Counted from the stretch's first letter, positions 50,501 to 61,037 are shown. The stretch is 64,000 nucleotides of DNA from Acidithiobacillus sp. HP-2 (GCF_015100155.1 NZ_JACKZA010000001.1:227796-291795), one strand, 5' to 3'. The notes: generated by a model not told the origin, from the letters alone. Program-made: numbers and translations.

Positions 50501-51418
50501 ATTCATTTTTTACGCAAACCCCTGCCCACCAAAATGGGTGCCCAGACCATGCGCCAGTTACTGGCCATTGTTGATGACAAAACCGTGCCCATTATTCGGG
50601 ACAGCAGCAAAGTCACGGACGACAGTGACGCCGTCTTTTATTTTCCGGGATGCGGCAGCGAGCGGCTGTTCAGTGACATCGGCTTGGCAACACTCGCCAT
50701 GCTCCATCATGTTGGCGCCCAAACCGTCCTGCCTCCCGGTTATCTCTGCTGCGGTTATCCCCAGACAGCCGGGGGGCAGGAAGACAAAGGACAGGAAATT
50801 TCCGTGCGTAATCAGGTGCTTTTTCACCGGGTCGCCAACACCCTCAACTATCTGGATATAAAAACGGTAATCCTCTCCTGTGGCACTTGCATGGATCAGT
50901 TGCTGCAATATCAATTCCAGCAAATATTCCCCGGTTGCCGTCTGCTGGATATTCATGAATATCTGATGGAAAAAGGGATTGCTCTGGAAGGCGTCGCGGG
51001 CGTGCAATACCTGTATCACGACCCCTGCCATAGCCCCATGAAAACCCACAAACCCCAGGCAGTTGCCAGTCGCCTGCTGGGTCAGGAAGTGCTGGAATCG
51101 GCCCGCTGCTGTGGCGAAGCCGGAACGCTGGCCAGCAGTCGTCCCGACATTGCCACCCAGTTACGCTTCCGCAAGGAAGAAGTGCTCAAAGAAGGCGTTT
51201 TCCAGCTCACCGGCAGTGACAAAGCCGTAGACAACAATGTCCGTCTTCTGACCAGTTGCCCGGCTTGTCAGCAGGGTCTGGAACGCTACCGGGAAGATAC
51301 CGGTCTGGATACAGACTACATTGTCGTGGAGCTGGCCCGTAAAATTCTCGGCAGCCAGTGGCAACAGGGCTTTATTGACGCCACCCGACAGGGAGGCATT
51401 GAGAGGGTTCTGCTTTGA
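47585..51418 (+). CDS. Giant FAD-linked oxidase / Fe-S (GlcD-GlpC-like) oxidoreductase
   Basis: The 1277-residue product joins several domains. An N-terminal DUF3683-like part starts [20 protein letters not shown]-binding oxidase domain follows ([15 protein letters not shown] near 200; Zn/oxidase C-terminal [15 protein letters not shown] near 693 and GEHGIGI). Then come a double 4Fe-4S segment ([11 protein letters not shown] near 813; [14 protein letters not shown] near 877) and two CCG domains (CCGYPQT, CCGEAGT). It probably oxidises a D-2-hydroxy acid such as D-lactate and passes electrons to quinone or a carrier; the substrate is inferred. The start overlaps panC. Confidence 0.88.
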   Translation: MNSRLREIPYNYTSFSDGEIVSRLIGQEAWRILEDLREQRVTGRSARMLFEVLGDLWVVERNPYIQDDLARDKSRREALWNALDHRLNDISARAEGNALVLRLLANTREAVRTFTRQFDEDLQLRKKSEKRLLKITARDNVDFSAYARIAHITDASDWRVEIPFVVLYPADESEVQRMVAACRELGLAIIPRGGGTGYTGGAIPLRRHTAVINTEKLEQTSAIEMITPAGLNSAVPSMVAGAGVVTKVVADAADAAGLVFAVDPTSMDASTIGGNIAMNAGGKKAVLWGTALDNLISWRMVTPDGNWLEVERLNHNLGKIHDQPQVDFLLKRFAADGKSPLGEPEKLTLPGASFRKPGLGKDVTDKFLGGLPGIQKEGCDGIITSGRFLLHLMPAHIRTVCLEFYGSDLNAAVPAIVEVKSFVESQKDVLLTGLEHLDDRYLKAIKYSNKAPRHERPKMLLLADIASDDPDAAGATAAAVVRIANARGGEGFVATTPESRRRFWADRSRTAAISAHTNAFKINEDVVIPLEQLGAYTRAVERINIEQSISSKLRSLAALEAYFNGDMAEIRKAKDYEDSSEDQAIVAAKRAAALALIEDTRQRWESLLRLLDDDAALHPELLDAPAAAALQPEETLIDLLLRGALRVSYRERVGRPLEALFAGDAFNALRERIREIHAEHKRARLFVALHMHAGDGNIHTNIPVLSSNHRMLHEADGVVDRIMAIALELGGVISGEHGIGITKMRWLEPEKIAAFARYKAEVDPGNVFNPGKLLAGSGLDNAYTPSLQLVEQEALLLEASELGELNREIKDCLRCGKCKPVCMTHIPRANLLYSPRNKILATGLLIEAFLYEEQTRRGVSRQHFEAMNDVADHCTTCHKCMTPCPVDIDFGKVSIHMRNILRARGEKSFNMGTRLAMSYLNATEPGKVHFMRQGVLQTMFKAQALAHDIVKPLLPKGPPPATTGKASMRTEVIHFLRKPLPTKMGAQTMRQLLAIVDDKTVPIIRDSSKVTDDSDAVFYFPGCGSERLFSDIGLATLAMLHHVGAQTVLPPGYLCCGYPQTAGGQEDKGQEISVRNQVLFHRVANTLNYLDIKTVILSCGTCMDQLLQYQFQQIFPGCRLLDIHEYLMEKGIALEGVAGVQYLYHDPCHSPMKTHKPQAVASRLLGQEVLESARCCGEAGTLASSRPDIATQLRFRKEEVLKEGVFQLTGSDKAVDNNVRLLTSCPACQQGLERYREDTGLDTDYIVVELARKILGSQWQQGFIDATRQGGIERVLL

Positions 51419-51822
51419 CGCAAGGGCCTGATCCGGTTTTCAAAAGCGCAATAGATGGCGTTCTTGATCTCCATGCCTTCCGTCCCAAGGAAGCACCTGA
51501 TCTGGTTCGGGAATATTTACGCAGTTGCCGCGCTGCCGGCATTACTGAAATCCGCATCATCCACGGCAAAGGTAAAGGCGTGCTCCGTGAAACCGTACAT
51601 GCCTTGCTGCGCCGGGAACCCATGGTCAAAAACTTTCGTCTGGCCAATGACCGCAGCAGTTGGGGAGCCACCCTGGTAGATATTTACCCGCCGGATGTAG
51701 CCCTGCCCGAGCGCCCGACCAGTCCCGGCAAAACAGTGGCCAGAGTCCATGCAGCCCAATCCGGCCCGGTCACCCTCCCCGGCTGGTACCGAATCCTCCA
51801 GAAAATATTTGTCCGGCGCTAA
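51415..51822 (+). CDS. Small MutS-related (Smr) domain protein
   Basis: The 135-residue product starts at a TTG (GAGAGGG six bases upstream) overlapping the preceding stop. It is a stand-alone Smr domain: [16 protein letters not shown], then [14 protein letters not shown], and a C-terminal [20 protein letters not shown]. Smr domains nick DNA or RNA; the usual LDLHG is LDLHA here. The last 40 residues are a Pro-rich tail. Confidence 0.85.
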   Translation: MTQGPDPVFKSAIDGVLDLHAFRPKEAPDLVREYLRSCRAAGITEIRIIHGKGKGVLRETVHALLRREPMVKNFRLANDRSSWGATLVDIYPPDVALPERPTSPGKTVARVHAAQSGPVTLPGWYRILQKIFVRR

Positions 51823-51827
51823 AACTC

Positions 51828-52469
51828 ATGAACACAGCCAACACATCCGAAGAAGGCGTCACCAAATTCCTGTTGCACTGGACGCCAGCCGCCGCTTCCG
51901 ATCAAGCCGAAATTACTACCTTACAGGACTGGCGTGATGTTTTTTTTGCCCGCCAGCTGATCGGTGCGGATCCACAGCGCTATGGCGGCATCGGTTTTGG
52001 TAATGTGAGCTGCCGCAGTACGCAGGGATTTCTGGTCAGCGCCACCCAAACCGGAGGGCTCCCGACCTTGAGCACGCATAATTTCTGCACCGTGACAGGC
52101 TGGGATATCCTGCGCAATGAAATCCGCGCCAGAGGACCGCAGCCACCCTCTTCCGAAGCCCTGAGCCATGCGGCCTGTTACGCCGCCCGCTCTGACATTC
52201 ATTGGGTATTTCATGTGCACAGCCCGGTACTCTGGCAGGCTGCTGCCCGACTGGGCATGGTGGCCACCCCTCTGGATGCGGAGTATGGGACCCCCGCCAT
52301 GGCCGAGGCCATCAGCAGCATCATCCGTAATGCTCATCTGCCGGTGTTACTGCAAATGGCGGGGCATGAAGACGGCATTATCGCCGCCGGCAATAGTGCC
52401 GCCCAGTGCGGAGCACTACTGCTGGAGGCGGTACTGCGTGCTCAGCTTTCCAGTGCCTTGCGCAAATAA
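51828..52469 (+). CDS. Class II aldolase/adducin family protein
   Basis: ATG 51828 gives 213 residues. The fold is marked by GGIGFGNVSCRS, the zinc-binding HVHSP near residue 128 and GHEDGIIAAG. Family members cleave sugar phosphates or dehydrate methylthioribulose-1-phosphate. The protein lacks a recognisable acidic catalytic residue at the usual site, so the reaction is uncertain. It ends 28 bases inside the convergent exonuclease gene. Confidence 0.75.
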   Translation: MNTANTSEEGVTKFLLHWTPAAASDQAEITTLQDWRDVFFARQLIGADPQRYGGIGFGNVSCRSTQGFLVSATQTGGLPTLSTHNFCTVTGWDILRNEIRARGPQPPSSEALSHAACYAARSDIHWVFHVHSPVLWQAAARLGMVATPLDAEYGTPAMAEAISSIIRNAHLPVLLQMAGHEDGIIAAGNSAAQCGALLLEAVLRAQLSSALRK

Positions 52470-53104
52470 AAGTCCATATCGGTCAGATTATTCAGCGCCC
52501 ATTTACGGTAGTCATCCGGCAGATCAATAATTTTGACGCCTTTATGCTTACCAAAAGGCATGGTTTCGGGAATCCGGGCACGTTCACTGAACTCCCACAA
52601 GTCTTCCCAGGAAGAAGGACGCACCGCCAGAATCACCTTGTTGAGCAAAATCCGGCAAAATTTCACATCAGCCAGGGCCGAATGGGCATTTTTGAGATTA
52701 TCCCGCGTTTTTTTGCGATCCTTGCTGAAATGAAACATGAGTGCCGACTGGGAGTGACTGTCCACTTCCGGCCACAGTTTGCGGGTCATGGCATAGGTGC
52801 AAATGCGTTTGACATCGGGTTTACCGATCACACCCCAGTCATAATCAATACTATGCCCTACCAGATAACCCGTATCTTCCGGCAAAGTAAAAGTCCGCGC
52901 CGAAGGACAATCCAGCAGTTCTTCTTCAAGAATATGGTGCACCGCCATGGCCCCCATCTCAATGGGCTTATCCGGGCGATAACGCTGCACAAACTGTTCT
53001 TCTACCTCCAGGGTCTTGAGATCACTGACTGCCAGCCAGGCCGCTTCGATCAGATCGGGCTCCACCCGCCCCGTGGTTTCCGTGTCAAAAATCAGTGCGC
53101 GCAT
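52442..53104 (-). CDS. DEDDh-type 3'-5' exonuclease with C-terminal DUF3820-like part
   Basis: From ATG 53104 the 220-residue product starts RALIFDTETTG, the first acidic motif of the DnaQ fold. VGHSIDYDWGVI is the second and AHSALADVKF, with His and Asp, the third. The C-terminus (MPFGKHKGVKIIDLPDDYRKW) is a DUF3820-like tail as in exonuclease X-type proteins. It probably degrades single-stranded DNA ends in repair. Confidence 0.85.
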   Translation of the reverse strand: MRALIFDTETTGRVEPDLIEAAWLAVSDLKTLEVEEQFVQRYRPDKPIEMGAMAVHHILEEELLDCPSARTFTLPEDTGYLVGHSIDYDWGVIGKPDVKRICTYAMTRKLWPEVDSHSQSALMFHFSKDRKKTRDNLKNAHSALADVKFCRILLNKVILAVRPSSWEDLWEFSERARIPETMPFGKHKGVKIIDLPDDYRKWALNNLTDMDFYLRKALES

Positions 53105-53326
53105 GCTGGCTCCATCATCAATCCGAGAAAAGAATTGCAGGGTAATGATGTGTTCAGCAATGGGCAAGTAACAAATCGCCGATAACTGCCGGAACTTTTC
53201 GCCGCTGCCAGACTCTTAGCCCCGATCTGCTTTGTTGAAAGTTCAGCAGGACCATTGATTTATCGAACAGAAACCCCCATTCTTGAGATATACCCAAGCA
53301 CGTTGCTTGTTTGAAGGAGTCCGTTA

Positions 53327-54022
53327 ATGAATCAGGATCAGAACCCCTATCAGTTTCCCGACAGCATGAACCCCCAGGGAAGCCGTACTGGCACGTCCAT
53401 TGGCGCATTGCTGGGGAAGACCTACGCGCTGCTGGCTGCGACTCTGGTCGTTTCGGCCATTGCTGCGGTTTATGGAATGAGCTCACCGTTTGCCTATGAA
53501 CACCCCTTCATCCTGATGATAGGCTCTTTTGCCCTGCTGTTTGCCGTGCAGTATACCGGCGCTCACCGCAGTCCTTTTGCCATACCGCTGGTTTTCCTCT
53601 TTGCCGCCGGCATGGGCATGATGATGGGACCCGCGATTGAAATGTATCTGCGGATGCCCAACGGAGCCACCGTCATTGCCGAAGCGCTGGGCACCACGGC
53701 GGCCATGTTTATCGGTCTGTCTGCCTACGCCATGACCACCCGCCGGGATTTCAGCAACATCGGTGGATTCCTCATCACCGGACTGATTCTGGCCATTGTG
53801 GTTTCTTTATTGAACATGTTCCTGCTGCATCTGCCAGCCCTGCAACTGGCTATTGCCGGGGTTCTGGTACTGGTGTTCAGTGGACTGATTCTGTTTGACA
53901 CCCAGCGTATGGTTCGCGGCGGTATTCAGGAACCGGTATTGCTGGTAGTCGGCCTGTACCTGGACATCATCAACCTGTTCATGGCCCTGCTGGAAATTTT
54001 TGGCGGCGGCAACCGAAGCTGA
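53327..54022 (+). CDS. Bax inhibitor-1/YccA family membrane protein
   Basis: The 231-residue product has a short hydrophilic N-terminus and seven predicted membrane segments (for example TYALLAATLVVSAIAAVYG, MFIGLSAYAMTT, GLILAIVVSLLNMFL). The C-terminal FSGLILFDTQRMVRGG and LYLDIINLFMALLEIFGG carry the Asp residues of the family's pH-sensing calcium site. AAGGAG lies eight bases ahead of the ATG. The E. coli relative YccA modulates FtsH; the role here is unknown. Confidence 0.93.
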   Translation: MNQDQNPYQFPDSMNPQGSRTGTSIGALLGKTYALLAATLVVSAIAAVYGMSSPFAYEHPFILMIGSFALLFAVQYTGAHRSPFAIPLVFLFAAGMGMMMGPAIEMYLRMPNGATVIAEALGTTAAMFIGLSAYAMTTRRDFSNIGGFLITGLILAIVVSLLNMFLLHLPALQLAIAGVLVLVFSGLILFDTQRMVRGGIQEPVLLVVGLYLDIINLFMALLEIFGGGNRS

Positions 54023-54143
54023 ATTCATTCGTACCGCTTCCTGTCCGTCATCCGTAACGGGTGACGGATGTAGCCGCAGCTACTTGTCCTGCGCTATCCT
54101 CTGCCCAATATGAACATTGATTTGCACAGGCAACGCTCTCACC

Positions 54144-56705
54144 ATGCGCTCCGCTGAACCAAGCGCTCAGCACACCCCCATGATGCAACAATATCTTGGA
54201 CTGAAAGCAGAATGTCCGGATGCGCTGCTGTTTTACCGCATGGGGGATTTTTACGAACTGTTTTACGAAGATGCACAAAAAGCATCGACTTTGCTGGGTA
54301 TTACACTCACCAGCCGGGGGCACAGCGCAGGAGAACCCATCCCCATGGCCGGGGTTCCGGTGCATAGCATCGATGGTTATTTAGGCAAACTGGTCGCACT
54401 CGGTGAAAGAATCGCCATCGGTGAACAAATTGGTGACCCAACCACCAGCAAAGGACCTGTCGAAAGAGCCATTGTCCGGGTATTGACCCCCGGCACCATT
54501 GTCGATGGAGGCTTGCTGGATAGTCACCAGGAGCCCCTCCTGCTGGCCATTTGTCCAGAAGGCCCACGCTGCGGCCTTGCCTGGCTGGATGCTGCCGGAG
54601 GGCGGCTGATGCTCAGGGAAATTCCCCAGACCGGCTTGGCCGACCTGCTTGCCCGGCGTCCTGTAGCTGAAATCATTCTTCCCGAAGATGCGCCACTCAA
54701 AACCAGCCTGAACAACAAACATGTCCAGGGGCTGGATAAAACCCTGTTCCAGACCCGGCGCAGTCAGGCCGTGCTGGAGCGCTATTTTGGCGAGCGCCTG
54801 GACAGTTTTGGCTGCAATGACTGGCCATTGGCCCTGCGTGCTGCAGGAGCACTTCTCCATTATGCCGAATCCCAACTACGGGGTAGCCTGGCTCAGATCC
54901 AGCACCTGCAGCCTGAACGCGCCGAAGATGAGCTGTATCTGGATGCCACCGCTTTTCGTGCGCTGGAAGTTGTTGAAAGCTTGCACGAACAGGGCCCCAC
55001 CCTGCTGTCTCTGCTGCAAAAGACCCGCACCCCCATGGGTACCCGGCTTCTGAGGCGCTGGTTGTTACGTCCTTTGCGTCAGGGACCCGATTTGCTGCAG
55101 CGCCAGCAGCATGTCAGCGCACTGGTAGCCGGCCAGGGTCCAGAGCCGCTACAAAAGGCCCTGCAGGGAATCGCCGATGCCGAGCGCATTCTCACCCGTA
55201 TTGCCTTGCGCAGTGCCAACCCTCGTGATCTGGCGCAATTGCGCAGTACCCTCCAGGCGCTGCCCGCCCTGCACGAAAGCCTGCAGCGCTTCGCGCAAAG
55301 TCCACTTCATGATTATCGGGAACGCATCGGGTTATTCGCAGAAACCCGCCTGCTGCTGGAAAACGCCATTGTCGATCAGCCCCCCATGACCCAAAGAGAC
55401 GGGGGTTATATTCAAACGGGCTATGACACTGAACTGGATCGTTTACAGGCCCTGAGTCACAACCTTCAGGATGTCCTGCGTAATCTGGAGCAGGAAGAAC
55501 GTCAGCGCACCGGCATCAGCCAGCTCAAAATTCAGTACAATCGGGTTCACGGCTTTTATATTGAAATCAGCCGCAGTTATCAGGGACCTATTCCCGACGA
55601 CTACCGCCGCCGCCAGACCACCAAAAATGCCGAACGCTACATCAATGACGCCCTCAAGCTTATCGAAGATCAGGCGCTTTCTGCCGAAAGTCTGGCTCTC
55701 AGCCGGGAACGTCTGCTCTTCACAACGCTTCTGGACGCCCTGATTCCGGAAGTTGCAGCCCTGCAGAACACCATGACCGCAGTGGCGGAACTGGATGTCC
55801 TGAGCACCCTGGCTGAACGCGCCATCTCACTGAATTGGTCCGCACCGCAACTGGTGGCGGAAAACAGCCTGCACATTCTTGATGGCAGGCACCCGGTCGT
55901 CGAAGCGCAAATGGGCAGTCAGTTTGTGCCCAACGACCTTCATTTTGATGGGCAACAGCGGATGCACCTGATTACCGGCCCCAACATGGGCGGTAAATCT
56001 ACCTACATGCGCCAGAGCGCACTGATCGTACTGCTCGCTCATATCGGCAGTTGGGTGCCCGCTCGCGAAGCCATTATCGGGCCTGTCGACCAGATATTCA
56101 CCCGCATTGGTGCTGCCGACGATCTGGCCGGCGGACGCTCGACCTTCATGGTGGAAATGAGCGAAACCGCCCGCATACTGCATCTGGCCACCGCCCGGAG
56201 TCTGGTCATTCTCGATGAAATCGGGCGCGGCACCGCCACCTATGACGGCCTCGCCATTGCCTGGGCAACCGCCGAAGCCCTGCTCGAACGCGGAGCATTT
56301 ACACTTTTTGCCACCCACTATTTTGAACTGACCGAACTGGAAAACCCGCAGCTCAGCAACCTGCATCTGGATGCTGTCGCCCAGAACGATCAGGTCATTT
56401 TTCTGCATCGTGTCGAAGCAGGGCCAGCCGCCCAGAGTTACGGCCTGGCCGTGGCCAGCCTGGCCGGCATTCCAGAAAAGGTGGTCAGCACTGCCAAGGT
56501 ACGGCTGCAGTTACTTGAAAATTCGAGCTCTGCACGACCAAGCATCTTACCCAATCCGGCACCCGCACAAAATCCACCGGCGCAAATTCCCCTATTTGCA
56601 GCATCACCCCACCCCGCACTGGAACTCCTGGAGCAAATGGACCCTGACAACACCAGCCCCAGGGAAGCATTGGCCGTTTTATATCAAATGAAAGAGCTGC
56701 TATAG
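54144..56705 (+). CDS. mutS: DNA mismatch repair protein MutS
   Basis: MutS finds mismatches and starts repair. From ATG 54144 it has 853 residues; a TTG nine codons upstream is possible. The mismatch-reading Phe and Glu are at about residues 36 and 38 (GDFYELF). The ATPase domain shows GPNMGGKST near residue 612 and [12 protein letters not shown] near 690, and the end is the helix-turn-helix and tail with [16 protein letters not shown]. All family parts are present. Confidence 0.97.
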   Translation: MRSAEPSAQHTPMMQQYLGLKAECPDALLFYRMGDFYELFYEDAQKASTLLGITLTSRGHSAGEPIPMAGVPVHSIDGYLGKLVALGERIAIGEQIGDPTTSKGPVERAIVRVLTPGTIVDGGLLDSHQEPLLLAICPEGPRCGLAWLDAAGGRLMLREIPQTGLADLLARRPVAEIILPEDAPLKTSLNNKHVQGLDKTLFQTRRSQAVLERYFGERLDSFGCNDWPLALRAAGALLHYAESQLRGSLAQIQHLQPERAEDELYLDATAFRALEVVESLHEQGPTLLSLLQKTRTPMGTRLLRRWLLRPLRQGPDLLQRQQHVSALVAGQGPEPLQKALQGIADAERILTRIALRSANPRDLAQLRSTLQALPALHESLQRFAQSPLHDYRERIGLFAETRLLLENAIVDQPPMTQRDGGYIQTGYDTELDRLQALSHNLQDVLRNLEQEERQRTGISQLKIQYNRVHGFYIEISRSYQGPIPDDYRRRQTTKNAERYINDALKLIEDQALSAESLALSRERLLFTTLLDALIPEVAALQNTMTAVAELDVLSTLAERAISLNWSAPQLVAENSLHILDGRHPVVEAQMGSQFVPNDLHFDGQQRMHLITGPNMGGKSTYMRQSALIVLLAHIGSWVPAREAIIGPVDQIFTRIGAADDLAGGRSTFMVEMSETARILHLATARSLVILDEIGRGTATYDGLAIAWATAEALLERGAFTLFATHYFELTELENPQLSNLHLDAVAQNDQVIFLHRVEAGPAAQSYGLAVASLAGIPEKVVSTAKVRLQLLENSSSARPSILPNPAPAQNPPAQIPLFAASPHPALELLEQMDPDNTSPREALAVLYQMKELL

Positions 56706-56734
56706 GCTTTCCGTAATACAGCATCGCTTGTTAG

Positions 56735-57056
56735 ATGACTCAGTCTATCCCATCATTTTTATGGGTGGCCTATCCGGGGGCTACCCGCCAGCCAATCATC
56801 GGCTGATGGACGGACCGTTTTTGTCCATCTGCCGGTAGACTGGCGACCGGTAGTGGTTTGCGAGCAACCACATGGAACGACAATTCGGATGCAGCGCTTT
56901 GCAGAAGCCCATAGTCTTTTGTCGCTGATAGGCTGCCTGAATCCTCAGGAAGCTACCACCATTGACCATAGCCTGCAGGTTCACAGCGCTGCAGCAGCCA
57001 AAAAAGCCAGGGAAGCCGCCCACCAAAAATCTGAGCAGTCCGCAGTGCCCGATTGA
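56735..57056 (+). pseudogene. Possible frameshifted small gene between mutS and pyrC
   Basis: Frame one reads MTQSIPSFLWVAYPGATR from ATG 56735 and stops at 56804-56806. From that point the next frame is open to 57056 and reads DGRTVFVHLPVDWRPVVV, then QPHGTTIRMQRFAEAH and an Ala/Lys/Gln-rich end. The second part has coding-like composition but only a late GTG (56853) without a ribosome-binding site. A single-base change would join both parts into about 107 residues. No family recognised. It lies in a gap of 410 bases. Confidence 0.35.
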
Positions 57057-57115
57057 AAAACATCGCGCCAGCAACATATCATCCAGTATGATCTCAACAA
57101 GCGGAGGATGATGCT

Positions 57116-58150
57116 GTGCAAGAACTCACCCTGACTCGTCCCGACGACTGGCATCTGCATCTGCGTGACGGGGCCAATATGGCCTCGGTGCTTCCTGACA
57201 GTGCCCGACGTTTTGGTCGGGCCATCGTCATGCCCAACCTGAAACCGCCCGTCACCACGGTGGAACTTGCCACCGCTTATCGTGACCGGATTGTTGCTGC
57301 ACTAGAGCCGACATCGGAATTTCAACCCCTCATGATCCTTTATCTCACCGATAACACCACCGTGAGTGAAATCGAAAAAGCCAAATGCAGCGGTTTTGTA
57401 CAGGCAGTGAAATACTATCCGGCGGGCGCAACCACCCACTCGGAAAACGGTGTCACCGACCTCAAACGCGTATACAACGTGCTGGAAGCCATGGAAAAAA
57501 TGGATCTGCCGCTGCTCCTGCATGGAGAAGTGACCGATCCGGATATTGATATTTTTGATCGGGAAGCCGTATTCATAGAACGCCATCTGCTGCCCCTGAC
57601 CCGCAATTTTCCGGATCTGCGCATGGTTCTCGAACATATCACCACCCGCACCGCCACCCAATTTGTTGCCGGTGCCGGAAAGCAGATAGCGGCCACCATC
57701 ACCGCTCACCACCTGCTCCTCAATCGCAATGCCCTGTTTGTCGGTGGGGTTCGTCCCCACCATTACTGCCTGCCGATCCTCAAACGGGAAACCCACCGCC
57801 AGGCACTGATTCAAGCCGCTACCAGTGGTAATCCCAAATATTTTCTCGGTACGGACAGCGCCCCCCACCCACGTCAGGATAAGGAGTCGGCCTGCGGCTG
57901 TGCCGGAATTTACACCGCCCATGCAGCCATTGAACTTTATGCAGAAGTTTTTGAAGCCGCAGGCGCTCTGGACCGGCTGGAAGCCTTTGCCAGTTTTCAT
58001 GGACCGGATTTCTACCAGCTCCCTCGTAATCAGGGGCACATTACTCTGGAAAAACGGGGTTGGACGGTTCCCGAAAGCTATCCCTGTGGGGTGGACACAT
58101 TAATTCCTCTCCGGGCTGGAGAGGAAATATCGTGGAAATTGAGAGAATAA
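57116..58150 (+). CDS. pyrC: Dihydroorotase (class II)
   Basis: PyrC closes carbamoyl aspartate to dihydroorotate in pyrimidine synthesis. The 344-residue product starts at a GTG with GGAGG about eight bases upstream. Zinc ligands are H13 and H15 (WHLHLRDG), the carbamylated Lys near 99 ([10 protein letters not shown]), His in LHGEV and LEHITT, and the Asp in GTDSAPHP. The length matches E. coli PyrC. Confidence 0.97.
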   Translation: MQELTLTRPDDWHLHLRDGANMASVLPDSARRFGRAIVMPNLKPPVTTVELATAYRDRIVAALEPTSEFQPLMILYLTDNTTVSEIEKAKCSGFVQAVKYYPAGATTHSENGVTDLKRVYNVLEAMEKMDLPLLLHGEVTDPDIDIFDREAVFIERHLLPLTRNFPDLRMVLEHITTRTATQFVAGAGKQIAATITAHHLLLNRNALFVGGVRPHHYCLPILKRETHRQALIQAATSGNPKYFLGTDSAPHPRQDKESACGCAGIYTAHAAIELYAEVFEAAGALDRLEAFASFHGPDFYQLPRNQGHITLEKRGWTVPESYPCGVDTLIPLRAGEEISWKLRE

Positions 58151-58197
58151 CTAAAGGAATAATAGGTATTCATCTCGCCCTGTATTATTTACCAAAG

Positions 58198-59271
58198 CTA
58201 GCCTTTGTTATACGCCGGATAGTCGGTATATCCTTTTGGCCCAGTAGAATAAAAAGTGGATTGATCAGGAGCATTCAAGGGATAGCCTGCATGAATCCGA
58301 TCTGGCAAATCTGGATTTGCCAGGAAGGCGGTCCCAAACGCAATGGCATCAACCATGCCAGAAGTTACAGCTTCTTTGGCTTTTCCTGGCGAGTAACCCA
58401 TGTTGGCAATCAAAGCTCCACGGTAATGTTTCCGCGCTGGAGACAAAATATCCCCTGATTGATGGCCGTAAAAGTCTCCGCGCATTAAATGTAGATAAGC
58501 CAAGCCAAAATCATTTAAACGATCAGCAAGCCACGTCAGCAAGGCCACGGGATTACTATCACGCATATCGTTGAAGCTATTGAGGGGAGATAAACGCACA
58601 CCGACCCGGTCGGCACCAATGGCATTAGAAACAGCCGTCAATGTTTCGAATAGCAGTCGCGCACGGTTTTCCATGCTACCACCATATATTCCAGAGCGAA
58701 TATTGCTTCCATCGCGCAGAAATTCATCCAGTAAATAACCGTTTGCCGCATGCACTTCCACCATATCAAACCCGGCAGAACGGGCATTCAGCGCAGCCTG
58801 GGCAAACCCTTGGACAATAGCGGGTATTTCGTCATCCTTTAAGGCTCTCGGTTCAGTATAATTTTGCTTTCCATTTGGGGTATGTACCTCTTCACCCTTA
58901 ATGGCAATGGCGCTGGGAGCCACAGGAACAGCCCCATCATTCAAATCAGGATGGCACGCTCTACCACCATGCCAAAGTTGCAGGGCAATTTTACCTCCAG
59001 CTGAATGCACGGCGTCGGTCACTAAGCGCCAACCATCAATCTGTGCGGCCGAATAAATACCCGGCTCATGCCAAAAGGCAGAATTACCAGGCAAAATCAT
59101 GGTTGCCTCAGCGATGATCAACCCCGCACTGGCTCTTTGAGCGTAGTATTCTGCCATAAGCGGCGTTGGTACATGCTCGCCCTCTGCGCGGCAGCGCGTC
59201 AAAGGTGCCATAAAAATGCGATTAGCGGTGTGGATGCTGCCCAGTTGCAATGGTGAGAACAAGTCGGCCAT
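58198..59271 (-). CDS. Old yellow enzyme family alkene reductase (NemA-like)
   Basis: This FMN enzyme reduces electrophilic alkenes, nitro compounds and similar toxins with NAD(P)H. The 357-residue product has NRIFMAPLTRCRA, LQLWHGGRA, the active-site pair in VEVHAANGYLLDEFL, SMENRARLLFE and GDFYGHQSG. AAGGAGA precedes the ATG. Its promoter has a TetR-type palindrome between the -35 and -10 boxes, so it is probably inducible. No regulator gene lies nearby. Confidence 0.93.
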   Translation of the reverse strand: MADLFSPLQLGSIHTANRIFMAPLTRCRAEGEHVPTPLMAEYYAQRASAGLIIAEATMILPGNSAFWHEPGIYSAAQIDGWRLVTDAVHSAGGKIALQLWHGGRACHPDLNDGAVPVAPSAIAIKGEEVHTPNGKQNYTEPRALKDDEIPAIVQGFAQAALNARSAGFDMVEVHAANGYLLDEFLRDGSNIRSGIYGGSMENRARLLFETLTAVSNAIGADRVGVRLSPLNSFNDMRDSNPVALLTWLADRLNDFGLAYLHLMRGDFYGHQSGDILSPARKHYRGALIANMGYSPGKAKEAVTSGMVDAIAFGTAFLANPDLPDRIHAGYPLNAPDQSTFYSTGPKGYTDYPAYNKG

Positions 59272-59314
59272 GGATTCTCCTTGTCAGTATCAGCTTAGAG
59301 TCTTAAACACCGAA

Positions 59315-59343
59315 ATAATACCGACTAGTCGGTCTGTTTACAA
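59315..59343 (-). promoter_or_regulatory. Promoter with TetR/NemR-type operator ahead of the alkene reductase gene
   Basis: On the minus strand TTGTAA (59338-59343) and TATTAT (59315-59320) are separated by exactly 17 bases. That spacer contains the perfect palindrome CCGACTAGTCGG (59321-59332), extended to ACCGACTAGTCGGT. A TetR-family dimer bound there would block RNA polymerase. TetR control of such reductases is known for E. coli NemR. The remaining gap to the tRNA (59344-59644) shows no gene or clear signal. Confidence 0.72.
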
Positions 59344-59644
59344 GCATCCATATTTTTGCAGATACACCATACTCACATAACTTCAAAGCAATCGCTGGCT
59401 AAACAAGTTGTGGATCAATGAGCTACCAATCCTCTGTTCAAGAATGATGGCTCGGGGAAAGATGTCGACAAAAACAACAACCGCGAGGCCAAAAATTGCT
59501 GCAAAGCCTCCCTACAACCTGCTGCGTTTATTCGAATAACTTGATCATCTGGTTTGTGACGGTTGATCTTGTTATGATGCGAGCATTGTTGATCAGACTC
59601 TCGCCACGGTAACAGCGTACGATGAAAAGATCAGCCTTTACCTT

Positions 59645-59729
59645 GCCCAGGTGGCGAAATCGGTAGACGCAAGGGACTTAAAATCCCTCGGTTTACACCG
59701 TGCCGGTTCGAGTCCGGCCCTGGGCACCA
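59645..59729 (+). tRNA. tRNA-Leu (anticodon TAA)
   Basis: The 85-base gene folds as a class II tRNA. The acceptor stem GCCCAGG pairs with CCTGGGC, with discriminator A and an encoded CCA end. The D-arm is GGCGAAATCGGTAGACGC, the anticodon stem GGGA and TCCC around CTTAAAA, then a variable arm, and a T-arm with GGTTCGAGTCC. Anticodon TAA reads TTA leucine codons. A phage-type integrase gene begins 185 bases downstream. Confidence 0.96.
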
Positions 59730-59800
59730 CCTTGATTATAAAAAGTTTTTAAAAATTCAAGCACTCTTTTTTGCGCCTCAGAAACTCCCTATTTGCCTTT

Positions 59801-59821
59801 TCTGGACAATATCTGGACAAT
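59801..59821 (+). repeat. Tandem direct repeat TCTGGACAAT ahead of the integrase gene
   Basis: Two identical 10-base copies are separated by one A (an 11-base period, one helical turn). They lie between the tRNA and the integrase start, where recombination arm sites for integrase or excisionase are expected. Their function is inferred from position only. Confidence 0.5.
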
Positions 59822-59914
59822 GGCAAAGGGTTCAGGCGCTTTTTCAGCCGTGCTTTGCCGCCGCCAAACAGTCCTCTGAACCCTTCCGGAGACAGCAATG
59901 GAGGAGGCAAACAA

Positions 59915-60916
59915 ATGGCAGGCTTTTACGAACAGTTAGATCGGGATGGCATCCGTATCGGCTGGCAAGCCAAGATCCGGAAGAAGGGGTTTCCCGCCCA
60001 ATCCAAGGTATTTCGCAACAAGGCGGACGCACAGGCCTGGGCCTCCACGGTTGAGGGAGAAATGGTGCGAGGGTTGTGGCGTGACCGGTCCCAATCAGAA
60101 AACACCACCCTGAAAGAATGTCTCGAACGCTATTTAACGGAAGTGACGCCTCACAAGAAAACGCCACATCCTGAGCAAATGCGCTTGCGCCAGTGGATGA
60201 AACGCCCTATTGCCTGCAGCTTCATGTCCGCCGTGCGCGGCATGGATGTTGCCGAAGCTGTCAAAGCGATGGAACGGGAGGGCAAAAGTGCCAACACTAT
60301 CCGCCTGCATCTGGCCGTTCTCAGCCATCTTTTCAAAGTGGCCAAAACCGAATGGGGTATGGAAGCCCTCACCAATCCCGTGCAAGCCATACGCAAACCG
60401 AAGCTGCCGCAAGGTCGAGAGCGACGCCTGGAAGGCAATGAGGAAGAACGCCTACTGGAAGCCTGTCGAAAAGATGACAATCCCCACCTGTATTCTCTGG
60501 TTCAATTTGCCATAGAAACCGCCATGCGACGAGGAGAGCTTTGTAGATTGACTTGGGAAAACATTAATCTGTCTCGAAGGGTTGCGCTATTACCTGACAC
60601 CAAAAACGGCAGCAAGCGCCTTGTGCCCCTCTCTACAGCCGCTTTGAAGGTGCTCAACGCCCTGCCCCATCGTCTGGAGGGACCAGTCTGGGAGACCAAA
60701 CCCGATACGATTACCCAATCATTCTCCCGATGCTGCAAACTCGCCCACATTGAGGACCTATGCTTCCATGACTTGCGCCATGAAGCCACCAGTCGGCTAT
60801 TTGAAAAAGGACTGAACCCGATGCAGGTGTCGGCCATCACCGGGCATAAGACTTTACAGATGTTGAAACGATATACGCATTTGAAGCCGGAGGATTTGGC
60901 GATATTGTTGGGTTAA
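59915..60916 (+). CDS. Tyrosine recombinase, tRNA-Leu site integrase
   Basis: ATG 59915 (GGAGG eight bases upstream) gives 333 residues; the longer frame from 59771 is not needed. The catalytic set is complete: Arg in AMRRGELCRLTW, Lys in DTKNGSKRLVP, HDLRHEATSR, GHKTLQM and the Tyr in RYTHL near the end. The N-terminal part is an arm-binding plus core-binding domain (SANTIRLHLAVLSHLFKVAK). It lies just after tRNA-Leu on the same strand, as for integrases that insert in a tRNA 3' end. The far attachment site is not in the window. Confidence 0.93.
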   Translation: MAGFYEQLDRDGIRIGWQAKIRKKGFPAQSKVFRNKADAQAWASTVEGEMVRGLWRDRSQSENTTLKECLERYLTEVTPHKKTPHPEQMRLRQWMKRPIACSFMSAVRGMDVAEAVKAMEREGKSANTIRLHLAVLSHLFKVAKTEWGMEALTNPVQAIRKPKLPQGRERRLEGNEEERLLEACRKDDNPHLYSLVQFAIETAMRRGELCRLTWENINLSRRVALLPDTKNGSKRLVPLSTAALKVLNALPHRLEGPVWETKPDTITQSFSRCCKLAHIEDLCFHDLRHEATSRLFEKGLNPMQVSAITGHKTLQMLKRYTHLKPEDLAILLG

Positions 60917-61037
60917 CCGCCACAATGGACAGGCCCGACACCGTACATGACTGCACAGCAGCGCGGGCCTTCTTCAGCGGAAATACTTTTGACGATCTGG
61001 ATCCTACGAAGGATTTTAACTTTTGGTAAATAGACCC

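Noticed and set aside
60925..61029. 34-codon frame between the integrase and the next gene
   Set aside because: Too short, no ribosome-binding site, no recognisable features.
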